Source: Thermodesulfobacteriota bacterium (lineage in GTDB: Bacteria > Desulfobacterota > Dissulfuribacteria > Dissulfuribacterales > QOAL01). From it: DNA of 37,041 nucleotides. The stretch covers positions 1 through 37,041 of the forward strand of contig JAADCZ010000061.1 in the NCBI GenBank assembly GCA_013154175.1, in the 5' to 3' direction. Each line of letters starts with the position of its first letter. Position 1 is the stretch's first letter. The notes beneath the pieces were generated by a model that was not told the DNA's origin, ran no database searches, and was given only the letters and a program-made list of their open reading frames with translations. Below are positions 8,224-15,951 of the stretch, one piece after another. A program made the translations under genes and the position numbers.

Positions 8224-9195
8224 TTATTCGTGGGCAATCTTTTCTGGAACAAAACGTTTAGCCCTTTCATCCCATCTATACTGGCCTGCCGCCCAGAGAG
8301 TTTCAACCTCCTTCAGCAGGCTGGACATCCCCTTTACACCGGACAGAAGTTCGTAGGCATCCAGGATTTCCTCATCATCTATACGATTGTCACCATTTTT
8401 GTCTGCCCAGTTGAAGGGGGCGGCTGTAATCTGGCTGTTACCGCCTATGGTTACGCTTACGGTCTGATTGGTTTTTATGGTGACAGTGCCCCTGAACCGG
8501 AGTGTCTTGTACTCCTTAATGCTCTGGGGCATCCTGGCTATGTAAACGAACTTGAGATTTGTAGTCTGACCTTGATAAATCCATTTTAACAGGCCTTTTT
8601 CCAAAGAGGTATAGGGAGGAACGGCCTTTGTTATTTTTAGGGTACGCGGTATATCCTCTTTGATTAACACTGTCCTCTTGTCTTCCGGGCTGATGTCGAT
8701 CCTGATGAGAACAGGGAACAAACTGCCCTTTGCACAATAGGCAGGCAGAAAACGTGCGGCATTCACCTCCAAGGAAAAGGGCGAGGGTTTGAAGATGAGA
8801 TAACCTGCCAAGATACCAGCTCCCAGGAGCCCAATGGCCCAGAGGAGAATCAGGAGAATATTCCTACCCCCTTTGTCGGCCTCTTCCTTTGGCTCCTTGT
8901 CTTCAGGAGGTTGTGTTTTCTCCTTGGGCTGTTCTTCCTTGGAAGTAGATTCATCCTGCTTTGAATCGTCTGGTTGCTCCAATATCTCCTGGACATCAAC
9001 CTCGAGGGTCTCGGCCAACTTCAGGGCATTTTCACGCTTGACGCTGGGGTAGCGTTTGTTCTCCCATCTTGAAATGGTGTCAATGGTTACCCCCACCACC
9101 GTGGCAACATAGAGTTGGGTAAGACCCCGCTCTTCACGTATTCGCCTTATCTTTTCGCTATCGAGTCTAACTGTCTGTGGAAGTGACGGTTCCAT
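8224..9195 (-). CDS. Membrane-anchored XRE-family regulator with periplasmic EF-hand loop
   Basis: 323 aa. Order: XRE helix-turn-helix (residues 14-72, RGLTQLYVATVVGVTIDTIS and WENKRYPS), highly charged Lys/Glu/Pro linker (73-109), one transmembrane helix (about 112-134), then an extracytoplasmic beta-rich domain ending in a canonical EF-hand/dockerin-type loop DKNGDNRIDDEE (265-276, ligands D265, N267, D269, D273, E276). The architecture recalls RodZ (HTH, linker, TM, periplasmic domain) but the external domain differs and carries the calcium-loop signature. It is followed by a small secreted paralogue of its own external domain and is divergent from the cytochrome operon, which may be a target. 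Confidence 0.8.
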   Translation of the reverse strand: MEPSLPQTVRLDSEKIRRIREERGLTQLYVATVVGVTIDTISRWENKRYPSVKRENALKLAETLEVDVQEILEQPDDSKQDESTSKEEQPKEKTQPPEDKEPKEEADKGGRNILLILLWAIGLLGAGILAGYLIFKPSPFSLEVNAARFLPAYCAKGSLFPVLIRIDISPEDKRTVLIKEDIPRTLKITKAVPPYTSLEKGLLKWIYQGQTTNLKFVYIARMPQSIKEYKTLRFRGTVTIKTNQTVSVTIGGNSQITAAPFNWADKNGDNRIDDEEILDAYELLSGVKGMSSLLKEVETLWAAGQYRWDERAKRFVPEKIAHE

Positions 9196-9311
9196 GTCGA
9201 ATATGTCTAAAAATCTATCTTGCTGAAATTAAAGAAAAAGTATTCTACATCTATCCGAATCGGCCAGACGTCCATTGGCATATAACCCTATGTCCATTGT
9301 TTTATCAACTC

Positions 9312-9367
9312 CCTTTACCTAAGGTCTTAAGCAAAGGCGAAAGCCAAAAACCGTTAGGAGGTAAAGG
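9312..9367 (+). promoter_or_regulatory. Leader hairpin sequestering the ribosome binding site of the cytochrome operon
   Basis: CCTTTACC (9312-9319) is perfectly complementary to GGTAAAGG (9360-9367). The pairing continues inward with TAA/TTA (9320-9322 with 9354-9356) and GG/CC (9323-9324 with 9351-9352), broken by 3-nt and 1-nt bulges. Inside sits GGC-GAAA-GCC (9336-9345). The 3' arm contains the AGGAGG Shine-Dalgarno (9356-9361) two to eight bases before the ATG region, so folding should hide the ribosome site. It matches no riboswitch class I know. Confidence 0.55.
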
Positions 9368-9369
9368 TC

Positions 9370-9942
9370 ATGAGAAAAATTGAAAGACATCGCGATGGAA
9401 AGGTCGTTAGGTTGGATTTTCGTAGATTGGTCATTTCTGCTGCAGCCTTGTGTCTCGCAGCCGGCTTTGCCAGCAGCTCCCTGGCTTCCAGTGAAGTGAA
9501 GAAGGCGGCAGAGTCCAAGGTCAAAGAGGTGGCCGTTCAGGTAAAGGATGCAGCAAAGGCCAAGGGTGAAAAGATGGTCATACCAGAGTATGTGGACATC
9601 AACACCCAGAAATCATGCCCTGATATTAAAGGTCTCAAAAAGGATATCAGGCACGTAAACCATTTCTCCCATGCTGCACACATTGAGATGCTCAAAAAGG
9701 AAAACAAGGGCTTTGTGTGCGCCACCTGCCATAAGGGTGCAAAGACCGAGGCAGACATTCTGAAGGGTGACAAATGCAAAAGGATGGAGAAGGAACTCAA
9801 TGAAGCAGGGGGACCAGCAAAACTCAAGGACTATTTTCATTCCACTTGTCTGAAGTGTCACAAGGATCTCAAAAAGGAAGGCAAGAAGACTGGACCAACT
9901 TCCTGTAAGGGATGCCATTCCAGAAAGGGAGGTGACAACTAA
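9370..9942 (+). CDS. Exported triheme c-type cytochrome (class III/c7-like)
   Basis: 190 aa with a long positively charged n-region and signal peptide ending near residue 40 (ASSSLASSE). Three CxxCH heme motifs are present: CATCH, CLKCH and CKGCH. Extra histidines (RHVNHFSHAAH, DYFHSTC) are placed to act as distal axial ligands, as in bis-His cytochrome c3/c7 proteins. A Lys/Ala-rich helical stretch separates the signal peptide from the heme domain. It is a periplasmic electron carrier, probably moving electrons between hydrogenase, formate or sulfur enzymes and membrane complexes. AGGAGG precedes the ATG. The next gene begins one base inside its stop codon. Confidence 0.85.
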   Translation: MRKIERHRDGKVVRLDFRRLVISAAALCLAAGFASSSLASSEVKKAAESKVKEVAVQVKDAAKAKGEKMVIPEYVDINTQKSCPDIKGLKKDIRHVNHFSHAAHIEMLKKENKGFVCATCHKGAKTEADILKGDKCKRMEKELNEAGGPAKLKDYFHSTCLKCHKDLKKEGKKTGPTSCKGCHSRKGGDN

Positions 9943-10442
9943 TGAAAAATAAAAGGTTTCTGACAACAATCCAGGCCTTCACCCTGATCTTGAGTCTCGT
10001 GTTCATGGCATCGGCCGCTAGTGCCTCGCAAAAGGTTAAGGGTACTGTGACCGCACTTTTCAAGGATGGTTCCGTATGCCAGGTGGCCAGCGGAATGATG
10101 GCTCGCGATAAGGTGTGCCCAGAGGGTGTAGACAAAAAGGTCGAGTCTGCCATTATGGTAGATGGTAACGACTGCAATATAAAACCTGAGAAAGATCAGA
10201 CGGTTATCTTGAAGATAAAGGGGCTTGGCAAGACAACTGGCGAAATCATAGCCGTTGTCAAAGATGAGCTTACAAACGACGATCTTGAAAAGGTTAGCGA
10301 AAAGGGTTCTCTGATCCTGTGGAAGAATGGAAATACAGGTGAAATCTTCCTTATCAAGACCAAAAAGCCTGTAACACCTGAAAAGGGTGCCCAGATCAAG
10401 ATGATTCTCAAAAAGAAGGTGACACGAGTCGAAGGGTGCTAA
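9942..10442 (+). CDS. Exported Cys-containing protein of unknown function, co-operonic with cytochrome
   Basis: 166 aa. Signal peptide residues 1-29 (VFMASAASASQ). The mature part is beta-rich and repeats a K-G-T-V/K-G-S-L pattern. It has four mature cysteines plus one at the very C-terminus (VEGC), which could form disulfides or a heme/metal contact, but there is no CxxCH. The start ATG overlaps the cytochrome stop (TAATG), so it is certainly translated with it. A partner or maturation protein for the cytochrome is inferred from context only; I do not recognise the family. Confidence 0.7.
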   Translation: MKNKRFLTTIQAFTLILSLVFMASAASASQKVKGTVTALFKDGSVCQVASGMMARDKVCPEGVDKKVESAIMVDGNDCNIKPEKDQTVILKIKGLGKTTGEIIAVVKDELTNDDLEKVSEKGSLILWKNGNTGEIFLIKTKKPVTPEKGAQIKMILKKKVTRVEGC

Positions 10443-10453
10443 GGAATCGCAAA

Positions 10454-10520
10454 AAGGCAGGCCTGTCCCCGGTGGCAGCCTGCCTTGCCATTTTGTGCAC
10501 CTTGCCAGATGGCAAGACCT
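10454..10520. terminator. Hairpin pair between convergent genes
   Basis: First hairpin: AAGGCAGGC (10454-10462) with GCCTGCCTT (10478-10486). Second: CTTGCC (10501-10506) with GGCAAG (10511-10516), followed by a short T-run. Both lie in the 85-nt gap between the cytochrome operon and the convergent 401-aa gene. The T-tracts are short, so termination strength is uncertain. Confidence 0.5.
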
Positions 10521-10527
10521 GTTTTAA

Positions 10528-11733
10528 TCAATCAGTCCCTTTTATCTCCACTTCTTTTATGAATCTCTTAAGATTGACCATCTCAGGAAAGGCCTTTTCC
10601 TGTGGCACGGTTTCAAAAAACTCGCTCAACTCCTTTATCTGCTTTTGAAGGCCACTTATTCCTCCGTCACATATCCATAGTTTTGAAGGGATAGCCTCAG
10701 ATGATGGCTGAAGTTTTTTGGACATTGTCACAAGATAGTGGCCCTTGTTATCCAAACCCATATAAAAGAATCTCAGCTGAGAGGCCGTTATACAGGTAAG
10801 GTCCTTGGCGACCCTTCCAATAAAACCAAGTCCTTTCCCATTTTTAAATGGAATATGGCTTATGTAGACGGCAAAATCGTTTATCCCTGGAACCGGCGGC
10901 AAGATGTCGAATGGTGGAGACAGGGATGAGACATCCTTGGTTAAATCCCTTTTCAATCTTGTAATTGCAATGTTTATGGCAGGGTCCTTTTGTTCCATCC
11001 ACATTTTTATGTATTTTTCTACATCTATTACCCGCATGGCCACACGTTTGCCATCCAACACCAGGGCAACATGGGTGGGAATGGGTGATACCGGCCCCAT
11101 TGCATGGGGGGAAAACGATACCTTGGGTATCAGCTCAAGTGTTGCATTTTGTCCAAGGAGTTCTGGGTTGCATGATATCTCATCGGGGAACAGGTCAACA
11201 GGGTAGGTTCCTGAAGGTTTGAGACCTGTGTCGGTAACATCGAATACCTTTAGTACTCGTTTGGTGGGGCAGGATGCCGGGTCCTTTGCCTGGTGGATTA
11301 TCATCCCCAGATAGATTGTTCCGTGCCGGTAGAGGGAGAGATAGCGTATTTTGGGCCTGTCTCCCAGGTAAAACCACGCCTTTGGTAGCCATGCCGAATC
11401 TTCAAGGGAGAGAAAATAGAGCTTTTTGAACGTTCCGCTGCCTCCAAAACCATAGGCCAAGACCACTGCGGCCACCCTGCTGCCCCTCCATGTGGCCTCA
11501 GCGCTCTTTTCAATTGTTGCCGTAAAATTGCTAGACTCACCCTGGTGGCCATGCAGTACCAACTTGCCATTTTCGAATGTCACCACGCCACCGGGGGCAT
11601 CCTTTAGGGGTAGTTGAATTTGGGAATGGAACAAGTCTGCAGGAAGTGGCTCGGAAAACCCAATGCCTTGTAGAATGATGAATGCAAGAAAGATGATGAA
11701 TGACAGTTTTGATATCCCAAAGTCTTTGGCCAT
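10528..11733 (-). CDS. Exported protein of unknown function
   Basis: 401 aa. The N-terminal hydrophobic segment (residues 9-27, LSFIIFLAFIILQGIGFSE) looks like a signal peptide. Residues about 90-170 contain a G-x-G-S-G-T-F region, then LGDRPKIRYLSL, and DPASCPTKRVLKVF, a pattern I associate with uncharacterised exported bacterial proteins. The C-terminal half is mixed alpha/beta with an amphipathic end. No catalytic motif is recognised. It is monocistronic between the cytochrome operon and tRNA-Leu. Function is left open. Confidence 0.65.
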   Translation of the reverse strand: MAKDFGISKLSFIIFLAFIILQGIGFSEPLPADLFHSQIQLPLKDAPGGVVTFENGKLVLHGHQGESSNFTATIEKSAEATWRGSRVAAVVLAYGFGGSGTFKKLYFLSLEDSAWLPKAWFYLGDRPKIRYLSLYRHGTIYLGMIIHQAKDPASCPTKRVLKVFDVTDTGLKPSGTYPVDLFPDEISCNPELLGQNATLELIPKVSFSPHAMGPVSPIPTHVALVLDGKRVAMRVIDVEKYIKMWMEQKDPAINIAITRLKRDLTKDVSSLSPPFDILPPVPGINDFAVYISHIPFKNGKGLGFIGRVAKDLTCITASQLRFFYMGLDNKGHYLVTMSKKLQPSSEAIPSKLWICDGGISGLQKQIKELSEFFETVPQEKAFPEMVNLKRFIKEVEIKGTD

Positions 11734-11826
11734 GAATACTCCTTTTGAAAAACCTAGTCCTATAAGATAGATAGAAAGTTAATAGACTCGCCCATTAAAT
11801 CAAGTCCTGGTGAAACTGCATGTCGA

Positions 11827-11855
11827 TTGACTTTTCATGCCTTGACGGATAAGTT
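11827..11855 (+). promoter_or_regulatory. Promoter of tRNA-Leu
   Basis: TTGACT (11827-11832) is followed 17 nt later by TAAGTT (11850-11855), ten bases before the tRNA 5' end. The -10 match is weak, and the placement is the main support. Confidence 0.45.
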
Positions 11856-11864
11856 TTAAGCCGT

Positions 11865-11952
11865 GCCCGGGTGGTGGAATTGGTAGACACAAGGGACTTA
11901 AAATCCCTTGGAGCTTTGCTCCGTGCGAGTTCGAGTCTCGCCCCGGGCACCA
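11865..11952 (+). tRNA. tRNA-Leu(UAA) with encoded CCA
   Basis: Acceptor stem GCCCGGG (11865-11871) pairs with CCCGGGC (11942-11948), then discriminator A and an encoded CCA (11950-11952). Anticodon stem AGGGA/TCCCT encloses CTTAAAA with anticodon TAA at 11899-11901. A long variable arm (TGGAGC/GCTCCG) marks a class II tRNA, and the T-arm is GCGAG-TTCGAGT-CTCGC. All features fit leucine. Confidence 0.97.
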
Positions 11953-12156
11953 CCTATATCCCACCAAAATCTGGTCTTCAAAAGGTTCCACTCCCCTCCT
12001 TGATAAAGGGCTCGAGGCATAGGCGCCCCCATTTTATTTCGCACTCATTTAGTGACGATAAGAAATAAAAAATCCTTTGGTTGATAGATACATTTAGATG
12101 CAAGGGGGTTTTCATAATGGGTGTTTATAGATAACAGGGGGATGGAGTCTAGAGAT

Positions 12157-12546
12157 ATGAAATGGGATAGGATCTATATGACGGGTATCAAAAAGGTGGA
12201 TGATGAGCACAAGATACTCGTTAATATGCTTAACAAATTAGAGACTTGTATCGCTACACCCTGTTCCGACGAAGTCTTGGCAATGGTGCTTAGGAATCTG
12301 GTGGATTATGTCAAGTTTCATTTCAAGAGCGAAGAGGAGGTCATGGAGCGGATTGGTTTTCCTGAACTCCAAAGACACAAGGTTCTTCATAAGGACCTTG
12401 TGAACGAGGTGGCTACCATTTTGCTAGACTTGAAAAGGGATCGTCTATGGACCGTGCCTGAGCTTACCGCCTTTTTGCAACACTGGCTCGTGGATCATAT
12501 CCTGGGCGAAGATTTGAAAATAGGCCGTTACCTCGGCTGCATCTAG
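12157..12546 (+). CDS. Bacteriohemerythrin
   Basis: About 129 aa single-domain hemerythrin. I chose ATG 12157 (MKWDRIYMTGIKKVDDEHK) because it gives the usual family N-terminus and has GGAG 9 nt upstream; in-frame GTG 12121 or ATG 12142 are possible. Diiron ligands are visible as DDEHK, HFKSEEE, HKVLHKD and the C-terminal HWLVDHILGED. Family role: a non-heme diiron site that reversibly binds O2, also proposed to handle NO or sense oxygen. In an anaerobe it likely serves oxygen protection. It is alone between tRNA-Leu and the convergent nagZ. Confidence 0.9.
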   Translation: MKWDRIYMTGIKKVDDEHKILVNMLNKLETCIATPCSDEVLAMVLRNLVDYVKFHFKSEEEVMERIGFPELQRHKVLHKDLVNEVATILLDLKRDRLWTVPELTAFLQHWLVDHILGEDLKIGRYLGCI

Positions 12547-12552
12547 GCCCAT

Positions 12553-13569
12553 TTATGTAGGCAGATTGGCAAGCTCCACCCTGCCAATGCGATAAATGGC
12601 CTCTTCTATACGGGATTTGGTTAACCGCCCTTTTTGAAAGCTCTTTTTGAAAAGCTCAAGGCTTGCTGCAACCTTATCCTGGCTTTCACATATCAACAGT
12701 AGGTCATGGCCACACACAAAGGCCTCGAGGGCTGCCTCTGGTACATCGAGATTCTTTAACGCCCCTTTCATTTCAAGGTCATCGGTGAGAAGGGGGCCGT
12801 CAAAGTGAAGTTGTTGTCTAAGAAGGTCAATGGCAATCTTTCTTGAAAAGGTAGCTGGATCGTCCTCATCGATATCGCTGAAGATTACATGGGATGTCAT
12901 GATGAAATTGGTGCCACAGCTTATTGCATCCCTGAAGGGAGAAAGTTCCTGGAAGATTAGTTCCCTAGGGGCGTCAACCCTGGGCAAATGGTGATGGGGG
13001 TCAAGCTCTACCCTTCCAATTCCAGGAAAGTGTTTGGCACATGTCATGATGCCAAGTTCCTTCATTCGCCTAATATATGCACTGCCAGCAGAGGCGACCT
13101 CCTGCGGGGTTTTCCCGAGACACCTTCCCTTTAGGACATCACTTGCCCCCTCTTTTTGAATATCCAGTACCGGGGCCAGATTCAGATCGAGACAGACGCC
13201 TTTCAGGATTTTTGCCGTGGCCTCTGCAAGCTCCAGGACCTTTAGTTGGGGATCCTGGCTTTTACGTACCTCTTCCTGACAGGGCATGTCTGGAAATAGC
13301 GGGGGTTTTAGCCTCCTAACAGGGCCGCCTTCCTGATCTACTGCCAGAAGGGGAGTGAGTCCTTCCTGACGGCACAGATTTTTTATATCCAAACAAAGGT
13401 TTCTCAGGGATTCCGGCCCCTTTTTTGCGTTTCTTGCAAAGATAATAAATCGTGATATGCCAAAGTCCCTGATGAGATCAATGGTTTTTGAGTCCAGTTC
13501 TGTGCCCGGGATGCCAACCATGAAGAGTTGGCCCAGGCCTGTACGCTTCCAGAAATTTGATTGTGTCAT
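12553..13569 (-). CDS. nagZ: Beta-N-acetylhexosaminidase NagZ (GH3)
   Basis: 338 aa, standard NagZ length, no signal peptide. Diagnostic GH3 motif KHFPGIGRVELDPHHHLP includes the catalytic His loop; LLAVDQEGGPVRRL and LLTDDLEMKGAL (nucleophile Asp) are also present. The cytosolic enzyme removes N-acetylglucosamine from anhydromuropeptides during peptidoglycan recycling. It is convergent with the hemerythrin gene and divergent from uppP, another cell-wall gene, with an 84-nt shared upstream region. Confidence 0.93.
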   Translation of the reverse strand: MTQSNFWKRTGLGQLFMVGIPGTELDSKTIDLIRDFGISRFIIFARNAKKGPESLRNLCLDIKNLCRQEGLTPLLAVDQEGGPVRRLKPPLFPDMPCQEEVRKSQDPQLKVLELAEATAKILKGVCLDLNLAPVLDIQKEGASDVLKGRCLGKTPQEVASAGSAYIRRMKELGIMTCAKHFPGIGRVELDPHHHLPRVDAPRELIFQELSPFRDAISCGTNFIMTSHVIFSDIDEDDPATFSRKIAIDLLRQQLHFDGPLLTDDLEMKGALKNLDVPEAALEAFVCGHDLLLICESQDKVAASLELFKKSFQKGRLTKSRIEEAIYRIGRVELANLPT

Positions 13570-13653
13570 GAATCCTTCTGAATTATTCTCAGGTTCTGCT
13601 TTGGATATTGATTCTAAACCCGCAGCCTTCTATTTCCAAGGAGTTGATAACCA

Positions 13654-14448
13654 ATGAATGGATTTGAAGCGGTTTTTCTTGGCGTGCTACAGGGGGTCAC
13701 GGAGTTCCTTCCTGTTTCAAGCTCTGGACACCTGGTTTTGGCAGAGTATTTCCTTCACCTGAAAGATGCAGGTCTGGCCTTTGATGTAATCTTGCATATG
13801 GGAACACTTCTGGCTGTTCTTGCCTACTTCTGGAATGATTGGTGGGCCATGGCGAAGGGTCTGTTTTCAGGAAGTAATGGCAAGGGTCCTAGAAAGCTGC
13901 TTCTTTTGCTCATAGCAGGCACTGTTCCAGGGGCAGTTGCCGGATTTTTACTTGAACATGCTGCATCCACATATTTCAGATCCCCCTGGGTTGTAGTCTG
14001 TACCCTGGCAGGCGTTGCCTTACTGTTATACTTGGCGGATAAAAAGGCACGACATTTCAGGGGGTTGGATGGTCTTGGGTTGCGAGATGCCTTGCTGGTT
14101 GGTCTTTCCCAGGCCCTGGCAATTGTCCCTGGTGTGTCGAGAAGTGGCATAACCATGACGTGTGCGCTTTTTCTTGGATTCAACAGGGAGGCAGCAGCGC
14201 ATTTTTCATTTTTGCTATCGGCGCCAATCATAGCCGGGGCAGGCCTTTACGAGACCATAAAGCTGTTGCATTCAAACACCGCCACAATGGATCTCAACTA
14301 TTTGCTTGGTTTTCTAGCCTCATTGATATCTGGTTACCTCGTTATAGCATTTCTTATGAATTATTTGAAAAACCACACATTTACACCCTTTGTGATTTAC
14401 AGATTAGTCCTGGCTGCAGTGGTTTTGGCAGCCATTTTGATTGCGTAA
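13654..14448 (+). CDS. uppP: Undecaprenyl-diphosphatase UppP (BacA)
   Basis: 264 aa polytopic membrane protein with the two BacA signatures: QGVTEFLPVSSSGHLVL near the N-terminus and VPGVSRSGITMT in the middle. It dephosphorylates undecaprenyl diphosphate to regenerate the lipid carrier for peptidoglycan and other envelope polymers. AAGGAG lies about 10 nt before ATG 13654. The HtrA-like gene follows after 12 nt and is almost certainly in the same transcript. Confidence 0.95.
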   Translation: MNGFEAVFLGVLQGVTEFLPVSSSGHLVLAEYFLHLKDAGLAFDVILHMGTLLAVLAYFWNDWWAMAKGLFSGSNGKGPRKLLLLLIAGTVPGAVAGFLLEHAASTYFRSPWVVVCTLAGVALLLYLADKKARHFRGLDGLGLRDALLVGLSQALAIVPGVSRSGITMTCALFLGFNREAAAHFSFLLSAPIIAGAGLYETIKLLHSNTATMDLNYLLGFLASLISGYLVIAFLMNYLKNHTFTPFVIYRLVLAAVVLAAILIA

Positions 14449-14460
14449 GAGGAGTTGTTA

Positions 14461-15497
14461 TGAAAAGAGTGTGTTTCTTAGCAGTAATAGTGGCAATATG
14501 TTCATTGGCAAGTGCCCAGATGGCTCTAGGCAAGGCAACCGGTCCGGATGTTGCCAAAAGGAGTGTTGTCTTTGTGTCAAGCACCACCATAGAGCCAGAG
14601 GATTTATTGCATCCTGTTGTTCACAAGGGCCTAGGTCCTGGTTTGGTTTTTGACAGAAAGGGCCACGTGTTGGTTCAAATGTCCACTATTTCTGACCCTC
14701 ACTCCATTGAATGTTCCATCCAGTCAAAGGGTTACTGGCCAGCAATGCTGATCGGCAGCGACCCCGTGACAGGAATCGGGGTTCTCCAGATAAAGGCCCC
14801 TGAAAAGGTGTTGGCCTCCCTTTCGCCAGTGCCCCAGGGGGTGAACAAGCGGCCTGGTTTCGGGGACCATATCTATATTATTGGCGTCAATCCAGATGGT
14901 TCCCCATCCATTGTTCCAGGCACTGTTTCGGCTCCTGTATGCCCTGTTGGATTGCGTGGGCGTAACATAGAGAAGCTCATCCAGACAGATATCTTTGTTC
15001 ACAGGGGTCTTGATGGTGCACCGGCCTTTTATAAATCGGGCCGATTCATTGGTATGGCCATGAGGATTGGAGAGGAGCCACCGCCCAATGTGGGCTACGT
15101 CCTGCCTGCGTCCATGGTCAAGTGGATAGCTCAAAGTATTATTGAAAATGGAACTGTTGTCAGGGCATATCTCGGGGCAAAGGTGGTCGGTGTGGACAAG
15201 GTGCTGGCCCGACTCCTGGACTTGCCAGCAGACAAGGGTGCCCTAGTCGTAGAGGTAGAGCCAGGCAGCCCGGCAAGCCGGGCAGGGCTCAGGGGTTGCA
15301 GCAGGCATCTGAGGCTTGGCAACAGGGTCTATCCCATGGGTGGAGATCTGATAGTTGCAGTGGACAGGATACCAATCGATTCTGATCAGACCCTCGATGC
15401 AGTTCTAAATCAGAAAGGCCCTGGAGCCCAGATACTCATATCTTTTTACAGAGATGGCAGACTTAAAAGGGTCAAGGCAGTCCTTGGGAAAAGGTAG
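14461..15497 (+). CDS. HtrA-like PDZ protein lacking the protease catalytic triad
   Basis: 345 aa. GAGGAG precedes ATG 14461, 12 nt after uppP. Signal peptide residues 1-24. Residues 30-225 have the trypsin-like fold of DegP/HtrA (GPGLVFDRKGHVLV, LIGSDPVTGIGVLQI, VGYVLPASMV), followed by one PDZ domain (about 237-345, YLGAKVV, DKGALVVEVEPGSPASRAGL). Aligned by eye with DegP motifs, catalytic His is Ser75, Asp is Gly105 and the GNSGG serine is Asp185 (GLDGAPA). It should therefore be proteolytically inactive and act as a binding, chaperone or adaptor protein in the periplasm. The reading frame is intact, so this is a pseudoenzyme rather than a decayed gene. Confidence 0.85.
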
Positions 15498-15951
15498 CCC
15501 AAAAGTTGTGAAAATTAGCACGTGACAATTTTTTCCGGATAAAACAAAAATGAGAGATATTGGAAGATTTTGAGAGAAATCCTGATGAGGCCCTCATTGT
15601 TGAAAAAGTTGTGTATAATTGTAACTAGTTGAAATTAAAAGGGGAATTAAATCACAAAAATATTGTGAGTTCACAGCATGTTAGGTTCAACTTGGGCAAA
15701 AATTACGAAATTTTCAGAGGATAATGCGTTGTTGAAAAAAGGAGAAGGTGACAGACTTATTTCACAATAATCTGCTTTGACAGGTCCTGGATATCAAAGT
15801 AAAAACAAGGCCATATTCCTTGGGTGATCAATTTAAACAATAAGGCTTAAAACGGAATTTTATATCAATTCGCTTTAGAAAATTTGCACAAGGCGCGTTT
15901 GCCTTAGGCCGGTGTTCTTTTGTCTTCAAATATTTGATTGGAGTTGATGTT
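15498..15951 (+). other. AT-rich dnaA leader with one perfect DnaA box
   Basis: 454 nt without a gene. TGTGTATAA (15610-15618) is a perfect DnaA box on the minus strand (TTATACACA) and overlaps TATAAT (15614-15619). A perfect inverted repeat TCACAA-N5-TTGTGA spans 15652-15668. TTGTTGAAAAA occurs near 15597 and again near 15730. A second, degenerate box ATTTGCACA occurs just before 15890. One good box is too few to call oriC, and dnaN does not follow dnaA; DnaA autoregulation is the simpler reading. Confidence 0.45.

Noticed and set aside
14160-14460. Upstream extension of the HtrA-like frame into uppP
   Set aside because: It would overlap uppP by almost 290 nt; the ATG at 14461 has GAGGAG and begins a signal peptide.
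15652-15668. Rex operator in the dnaA leader (TCACAA-N5-TTGTGA)
   Set aside because: The half-sites are in the inverse order to the Rex consensus TTGTGAA-N4-TTCACAA.
15498-15951. oriC next to dnaA
   Set aside because: Only one perfect DnaA box and one degenerate box found, no box cluster, and dnaN/recF do not follow. GC-skew would decide.
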